Positions 7,793 to 16,484 of a stretch of 56,204 bases of DNA are shown in pieces. The position numbers and the translations under genes are program-made. Each line of letters opens with the position of its first letter. Position 1 is the first letter of the stretch. Below the pieces are notes generated by a model. The model worked only from the letters and a program-made list of their open reading frames with translations, was not told the origin of the DNA and did not search any database. Source of the stretch: Mycobacterium sp. (GTDB lineage Bacteria > Actinomycetota > Actinomycetes > Mycobacteriales > Mycobacteriaceae); assembly GCA_020438845.1 (NCBI GenBank), contig JAGQTV010000020.1, positions 1 through 56,204 of the forward strand, read 5' to 3'.

Positions 7793-7821
7793 AGCTGCCG
7801 TCGGAAGGAAAAACGGCCGAA

Positions 7822-8634
7822 GTGCTCTCGGGCGTCAAAGCCGTATCGCTGGCGGTGAACCTGCCGGGACCGTTGGCGGCTGCACGCTTGGCCGAGCTCG
7901 GAGCCCTGGTGACCAAGGTGGAACCACCTGCCGGTGACCCGCTGGCGAGTGCAGCACCACAGTGGTATTCCAAGCTCATCAAGGATCAACAGGTCATCAC
8001 GCTGGATCTGCGGACACCCGACGGCAGAGCAGAAGTCGACGACCTTCTGGAAGGCACCGACCTGCTGATCACCTCGATGAGGCCGTCATCGCTGAAACGG
8101 CTGAACCTCGACACACCGCAGCGGAGATTTCCCCGACTGTCGTTGGTCGAGATCGTCGGCCACGATGGAGAATTGGCAGAGACTCCCGGTCATGACCTCA
8201 ATTACCAGGCCGACAAGGGAATTCTCCATCCGCCGAACATGCCGAAAGTCCCGATCGCCGATCTTCTGGGAGCGGAGCGTGCCGTTTCGATGGCCTTGGC
8301 TGCGGTCTTCTCGTGCTCCCGTGACGGTGTTGGCCGCGCCTACCGCATCTCGCTCGCCGACGCAGCCGAGCGCGCCGGCGATGCTGTCGCATACGGTCTG
8401 ATGGGCGAGGGAGCCCTTCTCGGCGGCGCCTTTCCGGGCTACCGGATCTATCCGTGCGCGGATGGGTACGTCGCACTCGGCGCAATCGAGCCCCATTTCT
8501 ACAAGCGGGTGCTCGACACGTTCAACGTAGCGGAATCCCACGCGGCTATCGAAACGGCATTTCGCGGCAAGACAGTGAGCGAACTGGAACGCATTGCCGG
8601 ACAACAAGACATCCCGCTCAACGGGGTACGGTGA
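7822..8634 (+). CDS. short CaiB/BaiF-family protein, AMACR-like
   Basis: About 270 residues from the GTG at 7822, with GGAAGGA upstream; a TTG at 7789 overlapping the ligase stop is an alternative. The fold is that of family III CoA-transferases and alpha-methylacyl-CoA racemases (usually 350-400 residues). The racemase pair is preserved: His in GHDLNYQ, and an Asp 23 residues on in PIADLLG, in the position of the human AMACR LVADFAGGG aspartate, allowing for a shorter loop. GAIEPHFYKR is also an AMACR hallmark. The protein stops at DIPLNGVR, short of the usual C-terminus. Racemisation of 2-methylacyl-CoA is my inference; CoA transfer remains possible. Confidence 0.75.
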   Translation: MLSGVKAVSLAVNLPGPLAAARLAELGALVTKVEPPAGDPLASAAPQWYSKLIKDQQVITLDLRTPDGRAEVDDLLEGTDLLITSMRPSSLKRLNLDTPQRRFPRLSLVEIVGHDGELAETPGHDLNYQADKGILHPPNMPKVPIADLLGAERAVSMALAAVFSCSRDGVGRAYRISLADAAERAGDAVAYGLMGEGALLGGAFPGYRIYPCADGYVALGAIEPHFYKRVLDTFNVAESHAAIETAFRGKTVSELERIAGQQDIPLNGVR

Positions 8635-8659
8635 CAAGCGAAGACCCTCGGGAGGCGCG

Positions 8660-10069
8660 ATGACGGAGACCGACAGCCCGCTGGATTGGGCAAACGAACC
8701 GATGATGGGGTCCCTCGACACGCTGATGTGGCGTGCCGAAGCTGACCGCCGCCTGCGCAACCCCATCTGCGCCGTAGAGGTACTGGACTGTGTGCCCGAC
8801 TGGGACCGTTTTGTCGCCGCGCACGAGTGGGCCACCCGCATGGCGCCGCGGTTCAGGCAGCGTGTTCAGGACTCCCCGTTCGGCATCGGCGCGCCGAGCT
8901 GGGTTGTCGATCCGGATTTCGACCTGCACTACCACCTCCGCCGTACGCGGGTCGCCGGTGATGGATCAATGCGCGAGCTGTTCCGCGCCGCTGAACAGAT
9001 TGCGATGACACCGTTGGACCCGGCCCGACCACCCTGGGAGGCGGTGCTTTTCGACGGCCTTCCCGACGGTAAAGCGGTTTACCTACTCAAGGTGCACCAC
9101 GCGATGACTGACGGCCTCGGCGCCATCGACTTGTTGTCCGGGCTCCACAGCCCCAGTCGCGACCCCGTTCCGGGTAAACCCCAGCCGCCAGAGCCCCAAC
9201 CTGAGCATCTTGGTCCACTGTCCGTGATAGGACGTCAGCTCGCAGCCGACCTCAACCGCCTTCCCGGGACAATGACTCACATCGCGAAGGCGATGTTGGC
9301 GGCCACGCGGCCCCAGGAGGCTGTGCGCTACTTGCGTTCGGCGTTGACCGTCTCCGGAGCCACCAGCCCGCCCGGTTCCCCTTTGCTGCGCGGGCGCAGC
9401 ATTTCGTGGCGCTTCTGTGCGTTCGATATCGAATTCACCGATTTGAGGGCCGCCGCCCGCAGTGCCGGCGCATCAGTCAACGATGCCTACCTGGCCGGCC
9501 TGATCGCAGCATTCAGGCTCTACCACACCCGTTTGGGTAGCCCTATCTCAGTCATGCCGGTAGCCATCCCAATATCTGTACGCAATGCAGACGACCCGGC
9601 CGGTGGGAACCGCATCGCGGTGGGAAGGCTCGCGGCGGACGTGGCGATCAGCGACCCGCGTGAGCTGATGCAGGCGATCCACGCCCAAGTCGGCACCGCA
9701 CGACATGAGCCTGCAGTTGATCTCTTCAACGTGCTCGGTCCCGCCCTGGCGTGGTTGCCCGCACCTGCACTCTCTGTGCTCGGCGCTTCCGCGAGCGTCA
9801 ACGACCTGCAGGCCAGCAATGTGCCCGGCATCGCGCACGACGCCTACCTCGCCGGAGCGAAGGTTGAGCGAATGTATCCATTCGGACCGTTGCCCGGGTG
9901 CGCGGTGATGGCAGGGATGGTCACCCACGGTCCGATCGCATGCCTGGGCATCAACCACGACGCAGCCGCGATCACCGAACCGGAGTTATTCGCTGATTCC
10001 ATCGTCGACGGTTTCGCCGAGGTTCTTTCACTGGCACCGAACGCGAGCCGACCGATCCGCAGGATTTGA
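8660..10069 (+). CDS. WS/DGAT-family acyltransferase
   Basis: The 469-residue protein carries the wax ester synthase/diacylglycerol acyltransferase active site HHAMTDG at about residues 146-152, and the NDAYLAGLIAAF region near residue 274. These enzymes esterify acyl-CoA to diacylglycerol or alcohols at the membrane or lipid droplet. GGAGG at 8651-8655 precedes the ATG at 8660. It lies 25 bp after the racemase-like gene and is probably the last gene of the operon. The combination of acyl activation, oxidation and storage genes suggests that substrate acyl-CoA can be either degraded or stored. Mycobacteria have many paralogues, so no specific name is given. Confidence 0.9.
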   Translation: MTETDSPLDWANEPMMGSLDTLMWRAEADRRLRNPICAVEVLDCVPDWDRFVAAHEWATRMAPRFRQRVQDSPFGIGAPSWVVDPDFDLHYHLRRTRVAGDGSMRELFRAAEQIAMTPLDPARPPWEAVLFDGLPDGKAVYLLKVHHAMTDGLGAIDLLSGLHSPSRDPVPGKPQPPEPQPEHLGPLSVIGRQLAADLNRLPGTMTHIAKAMLAATRPQEAVRYLRSALTVSGATSPPGSPLLRGRSISWRFCAFDIEFTDLRAAARSAGASVNDAYLAGLIAAFRLYHTRLGSPISVMPVAIPISVRNADDPAGGNRIAVGRLAADVAISDPRELMQAIHAQVGTARHEPAVDLFNVLGPALAWLPAPALSVLGASASVNDLQASNVPGIAHDAYLAGAKVERMYPFGPLPGCAVMAGMVTHGPIACLGINHDAAAITEPELFADSIVDGFAEVLSLAPNASRPIRRI

Positions 10070-10159
10070 TGTCTCGGGGAGCGCTGGACCCGGCAACCGG
10101 GAGGACCGGTGCGGGGCAAGACCGCCCCCAGAGCAGTCGACGCTGGTTACGCTCTAGCG

Positions 10160-11491
10160 ATGATGGCCGAGCGGAACGACGCTCGACGGATGCTGCCGGA
10201 AAGGCGCTTCCGGCGGTCTGACTGCGAGCGGCTGCAGCGCCGCCCCTCCGCGCGCAACCAGCACTTGGCGGAGTCGGCCACCCGGCCGCAGCAGGTTCTC
10301 ACCATCGCGGTCTGGATCGCCGCGTTCATCACCGCTCTCCTCGGCATTCTCCAGACGATAACCGGGCACCGGGTGCTCTACATCGGGCTGATCAATCTGG
10401 CCACCGCGGCGGCCGTGCTGCAGGTCCCCAAGCTGCGCCGCTTCGGAAACGTGGTCACCGTGATGGCGTTCGTGGTGATCGCTTACGGATCGCTGACGTT
10501 TGTCGGATGGCGAATCGGTACCGACTCGGGGGTGCAGTTCTACTACCTGGTCTCTGCGTCATTGACAGTGCTGGCCCTCGGTGTCGAGCACCTGGTGCTG
10601 GCAGCCACGGTGGTCGCAGTCGGCGCCGGTCTGAGCGTCATGCTGGAATTCCTGGTGCCGGGCGACACCGGAATCCAGCCGCATTGGGCCCTGACCACGG
10701 CCTTCATCGCATCCACGGTGGGCGCCTCCCTGATGATTTTCGCCACGGTCTGGTACGCGATGCGCGAAGTCGCGCGCGCCGAGGCGGCGATGGAGGTCGA
10801 GTACAGCCGATCCGAGGCACTTCTGGCGAACATCCTGCCTGCCAGCGTGGCCGAGAAACTCAAGGATCCGTTGCACGGTGTTATCGCCGACCGATACGAC
10901 GACGCCTCGATCCTTTTCGCCGACATCGCCGGATTCACCAAGCGGGCCAGTGAAATCCCGCCGACTGAATTAGTCCGGTTCCTCGACCGGCTCTACACGA
11001 CGTTCGATCGTCTGGTGGACCGGCACGGCCTGGAGAAGATCAAGACCACCGGCGACTCCTACATGGTGGTCAGCGGGGTTCCCATCCCCCGGCCCGACCA
11101 TGCCGAAGCCCTTGCTGCGCTTGCACTGGACATGTCGGACGCCGTGACCGATCTCCGGGACCCGAAAGGAAATCCAGTCCCGCTGCGGATGGGAATCGCC
11201 TCCGGACCGGTGGTTGCCGGTGTGGTCGGCGCGCGGCGGTTCTTCTACGACGTTTGGGGCGATGCGGTCAACGTCGCCTCACGGATGGAGACAACCGACC
11301 AGCTAGGGCGAATCCAGGTCCCAGAGAATGTCTTTGAAAGCCTGAAGCACTCCTACGTGCTTGAGGAACGGGGAACGATCGAGATCAAGGGCAAAGGCCT
11401 GATGCGCACGTGGTACCTGGTCGGCCATAAGCCGACGACGGTGCTGGAGCCTGCAGAAGCCGAAATCCGTACCGGCTCGGCGACTACATAA
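10160..11491 (+). CDS. cya: membrane adenylate cyclase, Rv1625c type
   Basis: From the ATG at 10160 the protein has 443 residues. About six membrane helices lie between residues 45 and 215, followed by a linker ([17 protein letters not shown]) and one class III cyclase domain. Metal-binding aspartates are in [10 protein letters not shown] and TTGDSYM. Substrate-recognition Lys and Asp are in EKIKTTGD and [11 protein letters not shown], and Asn/Arg of VNVASRM stabilise the transition state. One cyclase domain implies a homodimer making cAMP from ATP. Length and sequence agree closely with my memory of M. tuberculosis Rv1625c. The 3' end overlaps the convergent ABC ATPase gene by 8 bp. Confidence 0.9.
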   Translation: MMAERNDARRMLPERRFRRSDCERLQRRPSARNQHLAESATRPQQVLTIAVWIAAFITALLGILQTITGHRVLYIGLINLATAAAVLQVPKLRRFGNVVTVMAFVVIAYGSLTFVGWRIGTDSGVQFYYLVSASLTVLALGVEHLVLAATVVAVGAGLSVMLEFLVPGDTGIQPHWALTTAFIASTVGASLMIFATVWYAMREVARAEAAMEVEYSRSEALLANILPASVAEKLKDPLHGVIADRYDDASILFADIAGFTKRASEIPPTELVRFLDRLYTTFDRLVDRHGLEKIKTTGDSYMVVSGVPIPRPDHAEALAALALDMSDAVTDLRDPKGNPVPLRMGIASGPVVAGVVGARRFFYDVWGDAVNVASRMETTDQLGRIQVPENVFESLKHSYVLEERGTIEIKGKGLMRTWYLVGHKPTTVLEPAEAEIRTGSATT

Positions 11492-12245
11492 CCTTCGACA
11501 AGAACGCCTTGGTTCGGTCGTGCTGCGGGTTGCCCAGCACCTCACGCGGTGGCCCGCTCTCGACGATCACCCCGCCGTCCATGAACACCAATTGGTCGGC
11601 GACTTCACGTGCGAAGCCCATTTCGTGCGTTACCACGATCATCGTCATGCCGGCGGCCGCCAACTTCTTCATGACACCGAGAACCTCACCCACCAGCTCG
11701 GGATCCAACGCCGAAGTGGGTTCGTCGAACAACATCAGCTTGGGGTCCATCGCCAACGCGCGCGCGATCGCAACCCGCTGTTGCTGGCCGCCGGACAACT
11801 GCGCCGGATAGGCATCGGCCTTGTCGGACAGCCCGACCTGTCGCAGGAGGTCACGGGCGCGGTCAACCGCCTCGGACTTCTTGACCCCCTTGACATGGAC
11901 TGGTGCCTCGATGATGTTGTCCAGCGCTGACCGATGTGGGAACAGGTTGAAGTGCTGGAAGACCATTCCGATGTCGCGCCGCTGTTTGGCCGCCTCGCGT
12001 GGGGACATCTCGTAAAGCTTCCCGCGGCTTTCGCGATACCCGATCAATTCGCCGTCAACGTAAAGCCTTCCGGCCGTGACAGTCTCCAGGTGGTTGATAC
12101 AGCGCAGGAATGTCGACTTGCCGGAGCCGGAGGGGCCGACGAGGACCAGCACCTGCCCGCGATCCACCGAGAGGGTCACTCCCTTGAGAACCGACAACGC
12201 CCCGAAACTCTTGCAGACCTGTTCAGCCTGAACCATTGCCGTCAT
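11484..12245 (-). CDS. polar amino-acid ABC transporter ATPase
   Basis: The 253-residue ATPase has Walker [10 protein letters not shown], a Q-loop in [10 protein letters not shown], signature LSGGQQQR, Walker [14 protein letters not shown] and a switch His in VVTHEMGFA. This is the GlnQ/HisP subfamily. Its ATG overlaps the stop of the permease gene as ATGA, so the permease, ATPase and upstream binding protein form one operon. The substrate is probably glutamine, glutamate or a basic amino acid and cannot be fixed from sequence. Confidence 0.9.
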   Translation of the reverse strand: MTAMVQAEQVCKSFGALSVLKGVTLSVDRGQVLVLVGPSGSGKSTFLRCINHLETVTAGRLYVDGELIGYRESRGKLYEMSPREAAKQRRDIGMVFQHFNLFPHRSALDNIIEAPVHVKGVKKSEAVDRARDLLRQVGLSDKADAYPAQLSGGQQQRVAIARALAMDPKLMLFDEPTSALDPELVGEVLGVMKKLAAAGMTMIVVTHEMGFAREVADQLVFMDGGVIVESGPPREVLGNPQHDRTKAFLSKVM

Positions 12246-13159
12246 ACGTGACCCGCCTCGGACTGCGCGTTCGCCAGCGCCTCCAATTGCTTGGACGTCA
12301 ATTGTCGGGAAATGCCGCGCGAGAAGTGTTTCTCCAGATAATGCTGACCGATCATCAGCACACTGGTCACCACCAGGTACCAGGTAGCCGCCACCAGCAG
12401 CATCGGCACGGGTTCGAAGATGCGCGCGGCGATCTCGCGCGAAGCGATGCTGTACAGATCATACGAATACGGCACCGCGGTCACCAGCGATGTGGTCTTG
12501 AGCATGCTGATCAGCTCGTTGCCCGTCGGCGGGATGATGACCCGCATCGCCTGCGGTAACACGGTGCGGCGCATCGTCATCCCCCATGACATGCCCAGGG
12601 CCGTCGATGCCTCGGCCTGGCCCTCCGGCACGGAAGTGATTCCAGCCCGGATGATTTCAGCCATGTAGGCGGCCTCGTTCAAGCCTAAGCCGATCACTGC
12701 CAGCACGAACGGGATCGAAAGGCTCTGCACATTGAGGTGGAAGAACGACGGACCGAACGGGATGCCCAACTGGATGTTCTGATAGATGGTCGGAAGCAGG
12801 CCCCAGAAGACCAACTGGACGTATACCGGTGTGCCGCGGAAGATCCAAAGGAACACCCAGGCCACCGCTCCGAACACCGGGTTGGGCGACAGCCGCATCA
12901 CCGACAGGACGATGCCGAGCGCGACGCCGATCAACATTGCGTAGACCGTCAACTGCAGCGTGTTCACGACGCCGAGCAGAATCCGTTCGTTGAACAGATA
13001 CTCGGTGTAGGTGGACCAGCCATAGGCCTTGTTGGTGGCGGCGCCATAAGCGAACAGCCCGACCAGAACGATGATGACGGTTGCCCCCACCCATCGCCAC
13101 GGATGCCGCAGTGGCACCGCATTGATGGGTGGCGGAGTCGACTCGCCGGCGACCGTCAT
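12242..13159 (-). CDS. polar amino-acid ABC transporter permease
   Basis: The 305-residue inner-membrane protein has a cytoplasmic N-terminus, an extra membrane helix ([19 protein letters not shown]) before the transport domain, and the five-helix HisM/GlnP core beginning at [14 protein letters not shown]. The EAA loop that docks on the ATPase is [14 protein letters not shown]...[13 protein letters not shown]. One permease gene implies a homodimer. It lies 5 bp after the binding-protein gene and overlaps the ATPase gene by 4 bp. Confidence 0.9.
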   Translation of the reverse strand: MTVAGESTPPPINAVPLRHPWRWVGATVIIVLVGLFAYGAATNKAYGWSTYTEYLFNERILLGVVNTLQLTVYAMLIGVALGIVLSVMRLSPNPVFGAVAWVFLWIFRGTPVYVQLVFWGLLPTIYQNIQLGIPFGPSFFHLNVQSLSIPFVLAVIGLGLNEAAYMAEIIRAGITSVPEGQAEASTALGMSWGMTMRRTVLPQAMRVIIPPTGNELISMLKTTSLVTAVPYSYDLYSIASREIAARIFEPVPMLLVAATWYLVVTSVLMIGQHYLEKHFSRGISRQLTSKQLEALANAQSEAGHV

Positions 13160-13164
13160 GGTTC

Positions 13165-14106
13165 TTAGCCAGTGGCGCCGTTGATGACCGGCTTGTCGAT
13201 CATGCCCTTCTCGACGCCCCAGTTGGTGGCGATGGTCTTGTAATCACCGTTCTTGATCAAATGTTCGAGGGCTTTCACCAGGGATTGCGCCAGGGGTGAA
13301 TCCTTCTTTACCGGCCACCCATAGGGCGCTGCCTCGAAGATCTCCCCCGCAGCTTCAAGCTTGCCGTTGCTCTGCTTGATTGCGTACGCGGTCACCGGTG
13401 AATCGGCCGACATGGCGTCGGCCTGGCCCAGGATCACCGCGTTGGTGGCGGCGTCCTGGCTGTCGAACTTGACGATTTCGATCTCCGGCTTGCCGGCGTC
13501 GACGCACTTCTTGCTCTTGGCCGGCAGTTCGTCGGTCTCCTCGGTGGTGGTGGCCTGCACCGCAACCTTCTTGCCACAGGCATCATTCGGGTCGATCGGC
13601 GCACCCGGACGTTGTGCCCACAAGATGCCGGCTGAGAAATAATCGACGAAATCGACCGACTTCTGGCGTTCCTTGGTGTCGGTGAACGACGACATGCCGA
13701 CGTTGTAGGTGCCCTGCTGGATCGACGGAATGATCTTGGCAAAGTCCGATTCGCGGAAGTCGGCAGTCAGGCCCATCGTCGAGGCGACGGCATTCATCAG
13801 GTCCACGTCGAAGCCCACGATCTTCCCATTGGAGTCCTTGAACTCGTTGGGGGCGTAGGGAATATTGACACCGATGACGAGTTTGCCGGAGTTGCGGATG
13901 TCCTCCGGGACGGTCGAGGCGATGTCATCGACCTTCTGGGCGCTCACTGCAGTGCTCGATTCCGCCGCCCCTGTCCCGGAACCGGTTTCGGTTTTCTTGG
14001 CGCATCCGGAGAGGGTCACGGCACCCACGGCGACCAGGACAGCCGCGGTGCGCCAGAGGCTTTCACGATAATTCTGCGCAGCGACCACAGTTGTCCCCAC
14101 TTCCAC
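13165..14106 (-). CDS. polar amino-acid binding lipoprotein
   Basis: This family 3 solute-binding protein has a lipoprotein signal peptide with lipobox LSGC at about residues 32-35. A Ser/Thr/Gly linker and the bilobal binding domain follow, starting at GKLVIGVNIPYAPNEF, with the GFDVDLMNAVA segment. It captures the amino acid for the transporter encoded downstream. GTG codons at 14106, 14100 and 14088 are all possible starts. The 14088 start gives a more standard signal peptide and has GGAAGTGGGG just upstream. The gene diverges from the HdeD-like gene. Confidence 0.87.
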   Translation of the reverse strand: MEVGTTVVAAQNYRESLWRTAAVLVAVGAVTLSGCAKKTETGSGTGAAESSTAVSAQKVDDIASTVPEDIRNSGKLVIGVNIPYAPNEFKDSNGKIVGFDVDLMNAVASTMGLTADFRESDFAKIIPSIQQGTYNVGMSSFTDTKERQKSVDFVDYFSAGILWAQRPGAPIDPNDACGKKVAVQATTTEETDELPAKSKKCVDAGKPEIEIVKFDSQDAATNAVILGQADAMSADSPVTAYAIKQSNGKLEAAGEIFEAAPYGWPVKKDSPLAQSLVKALEHLIKNGDYKTIATNWGVEKGMIDKPVINGATG

Positions 14107-14193
14107 ATCGTTTTTCGACGCGCCCCGGTGCGGTAGCGGTCACAGTGACATTAAATCCAAATTTTTGTCGACCCGCTGTGTAACACTGCCACA

Positions 14194-14805
14194 ATGACAA
14201 CTCCTACGACAGTGAACCGTCCTTCGCTGTTCCAGCATCTCTGGAAGTCGACCGTGGTCTCCGGCGTCCTGGCCATCGTGCTCGGAGCCCTGGTCCTATG
14301 GTGGCCCGGGAAGACCCTGCTCGTGTCGGCGTTCCTTTTCGGCGCCTATCTGTTGGTCTCGGGCATCGCTCAAGTCGTCTTCGCCTTCGGCCTGCACACC
14401 TCTGCCGGCAGCCGGATCCTCTTGTTCATCAGCGGTGCCGCCTCGCTGATCCTGGCCATCCTCGCTTTCCGACACTTCGGCACCGACCCAACTCTGGCAT
14501 TGTGGCTGCTGGCGATCTGGATCGCGGTGGGATTCATCTTCCGCGGCGTGGCCACCACCGCCACCGCCATCAGCGAGTTGCACGGAACCCCCGGGCGCGG
14601 TTGGAGCATCTTCTTCGGCATCATCACGATCATCGCCGGCGTTGTGGTGCTTAGTTCACCCTTCGAATCGCTGGTGACGCTCACTCTGGTGGTCGGCATC
14701 TGGCTGATCGTCATCGGCGTTTTCGAGATCATCTCAGGCTTGCAGCTGCGCCACACCGGGCACGAGGTTCGCAAGTCGGTCGACGAGGTGCTGGGCAAGC
14801 GCTGA
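14194..14805 (+). CDS. HdeD/DUF308-family membrane protein
   Basis: The 203-residue protein has about six membrane helices arranged as the duplicated DUF308 unit, for example VSGVLAIVLGALVLWWPGKT and IFFGIITIIAGVVVLSSPF. The E. coli relative HdeD is linked to acid resistance, but the biochemical role of the mycobacterial members is unknown. It diverges from the ABC operon across about 90 bp and probably has its own promoter there. The 120 bp to the next gene contain no other feature that I can support. Confidence 0.8.
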   Translation: MTTPTTVNRPSLFQHLWKSTVVSGVLAIVLGALVLWWPGKTLLVSAFLFGAYLLVSGIAQVVFAFGLHTSAGSRILLFISGAASLILAILAFRHFGTDPTLALWLLAIWIAVGFIFRGVATTATAISELHGTPGRGWSIFFGIITIIAGVVVLSSPFESLVTLTLVVGIWLIVIGVFEIISGLQLRHTGHEVRKSVDEVLGKR

Positions 14806-14927
14806 GCTCACCCCGTGCAGGGCGCGGATCGGAGACTGCACCGCAGTCACCGGTCTGCGCCTTCTGCTTTTTTCGAGGTCTTCACGCACCAACGGCGCGT
14901 ACCCTACGAACAAACCTGTTCAGCATC

Positions 14928-15548
14928 ATGTGGAAGCGGAATCCATTGACAGAGAACCCAGATTCGCACGGCAGTCCTGAGATCCCGCCGCCCAACCCCG
15001 CTCCGCCGCCCTATCCCTACTCGTATCCCCCCGGTCCGTCAGGTCAGTATTCGGCCCCGTTTCAGTCGAACCCGTATCAGCAGGGTCCGTATCCGCAGGG
15101 GCCCTACCCCGGTGCCTACCCGCCACCGCCGTCGCCATACGGGGCGTACCCGGGTGCACCGGTCGCGCCACGCAACGGACTGGGCATCGCCGCACTGGTC
15201 ACCGCTATCGTCGCGATTGTCGCAACCTTCACCATCTTCGGCGGTATTGCTCTGGGGGTGGTCGCGGTAATCCTCGGTATCGTCGCTCGAGGACGGGTCA
15301 AGCGCGGTGAAGCAGACAATGGGGGCGTCGCCCTGACCGGAATCATCCTGGGTGTCGTCGCGATCCTCATCAGCGTCGCTCTGATCTTCTTCTGGGGATG
15401 GCTGTTCAAATCGGTCGGCGGCGGCGACTACGTCGATTGTGTCCAGCGCGCCGGCCAGGATCAGGCCAAGATCGAACAGTGCAGCGACGACTTCCGCCAG
15501 TCTCTGGAGGACCGGTTCAGCACACCGACGAAGGCACCGACACGGTAA
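14928..15548 (+). CDS. Pro-rich DUF4190-type membrane protein
   Basis: The 206-residue protein begins with about 80 residues of Pro, Tyr, Gly and Gln repeats (QQGPYPQGPYPGAYPPPPSP). Two membrane helices carry the DUF4190 pattern GLGIAALVTAIVAIVATF and TGIILGVVAILISVALIF, and a short extracytoplasmic tail has two cysteines. Mycobacterial relatives often begin with TENP, so the TTG at 14946, preceded by GGAAGCGGA, may be the true start instead of the ATG at 14928. It converges on tesB with only 4 bp between stops. Function unknown. Confidence 0.75.
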   Translation: MWKRNPLTENPDSHGSPEIPPPNPAPPPYPYSYPPGPSGQYSAPFQSNPYQQGPYPQGPYPGAYPPPPSPYGAYPGAPVAPRNGLGIAALVTAIVAIVATFTIFGGIALGVVAVILGIVARGRVKRGEADNGGVALTGIILGVVAILISVALIFFWGWLFKSVGGGDYVDCVQRAGQDQAKIEQCSDDFRQSLEDRFSTPTKAPTR

Positions 15549-15552
15549 CGGA

Positions 15553-16434
15553 TTACTTGGCGGTGCCTGGGAAGTGCTTCACGATGCCCTCCTGCGCGAC
15601 CGTGGCGATCACCTGACTGGACCGATTGAAGAAGTGGCCCATGCCCAGGCCACGGGACTCGGCGGCTACTGGCGAGGCTGTCGAATACAGCACCCAGTCG
15701 GAAAAGTCGACCTGTCGGTGGAACCACACCGAGTGATTGATGGTGACGGCGAAGATCCGGTCCCACCCCCATGACAGACCGTGGGTGGTGATGATGGAGT
15801 CCAGTACCGTGGTGTCCGACGAATAGATCATCGCAGCCGTGTGCAGTACCGGATCGTCGGGCATGACTCCGGCCGCCTTGAGCCACACCCGATTATGGCT
15901 AAGCTGGCCGCCCTTGTCCCGCATCACCCACGCCGGGTCATTGGTATATCGCCACTCGATCGGCCGCAACGCCTCGACGAACGCCGGCACCACTTCTTCG
16001 TAGCCGACCAATAACTCGTCTATCGTCGGAAGCGTGTGTGGCTCAGCAACTTCCGGCATGTCAAAGTTGTGCTCCAAGCCGTGTCCGCCGGCGAGGTAGG
16101 AGATGATCGCGGTGGCCAGTAGCTTGCCGTTCTGCATGGCGTCGACCCGTCGGTTGGCGAACCGGCGTTCGTCGCGCAGCCGCGCAACCCGGTACTCGAT
16201 GTCTTCCGACGGATCGCCCCCGGCGATGAAGTGAACGGACAGGGCGCTGGGTGGCAGTTCGTGGTCGAGGGTGCGACTGGCAGCCACATAGCCTTGCGCC
16301 ATGAGCTGACCGCCGAAGGTGCGGATCGGGTTCTTCCGCGGATGCCGCCCAGTGAAGACGTCGTTTTCGATCTGCGTCAATTCAAGAACGGCCAAGAGTT
16401 CGTCGAAGTCGGACCTGGCGACCGGTTCCGCCAC
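15553..16434 (-). CDS. tesB: acyl-CoA thioesterase II
   Basis: The 293-residue protein is a full-length double-hotdog TesB enzyme that hydrolyses acyl-CoA to free acid and CoA. Recognisable blocks are NPIRTFGGQLMAQGYVAA near the N-terminus, SVHFIAGGDPSEDIEYRV, the second hotdog from about residue 185 (WLKAAG...AAMIYSSDTTVLDS), and the C-terminal SSQVIATVAQEGIV. It starts at a GTG 50 bp after pyk, the same order as pykA-tesB1 in M. tuberculosis, so the two may be cotranscribed. Confidence 0.9.
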   Translation of the reverse strand: MAEPVARSDFDELLAVLELTQIENDVFTGRHPRKNPIRTFGGQLMAQGYVAASRTLDHELPPSALSVHFIAGGDPSEDIEYRVARLRDERRFANRRVDAMQNGKLLATAIISYLAGGHGLEHNFDMPEVAEPHTLPTIDELLVGYEEVVPAFVEALRPIEWRYTNDPAWVMRDKGGQLSHNRVWLKAAGVMPDDPVLHTAAMIYSSDTTVLDSIITTHGLSWGWDRIFAVTINHSVWFHRQVDFSDWVLYSTASPVAAESRGLGMGHFFNRSSQVIATVAQEGIVKHFPGTAK

Positions 16435-16484
16435 TCCGCACGCTTCCTTTCGGACCCCTCGCCCCCTTGCGAGTCAAGGAGTTC

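Noticed and set aside
10094-10106. CCCGG-CAA-CCGGG hairpin after the WS/DGAT gene as a terminator
   Set aside because: The stem is only 5 bp with a 3-nt loop and no U-tract, so a terminator call is not supported.
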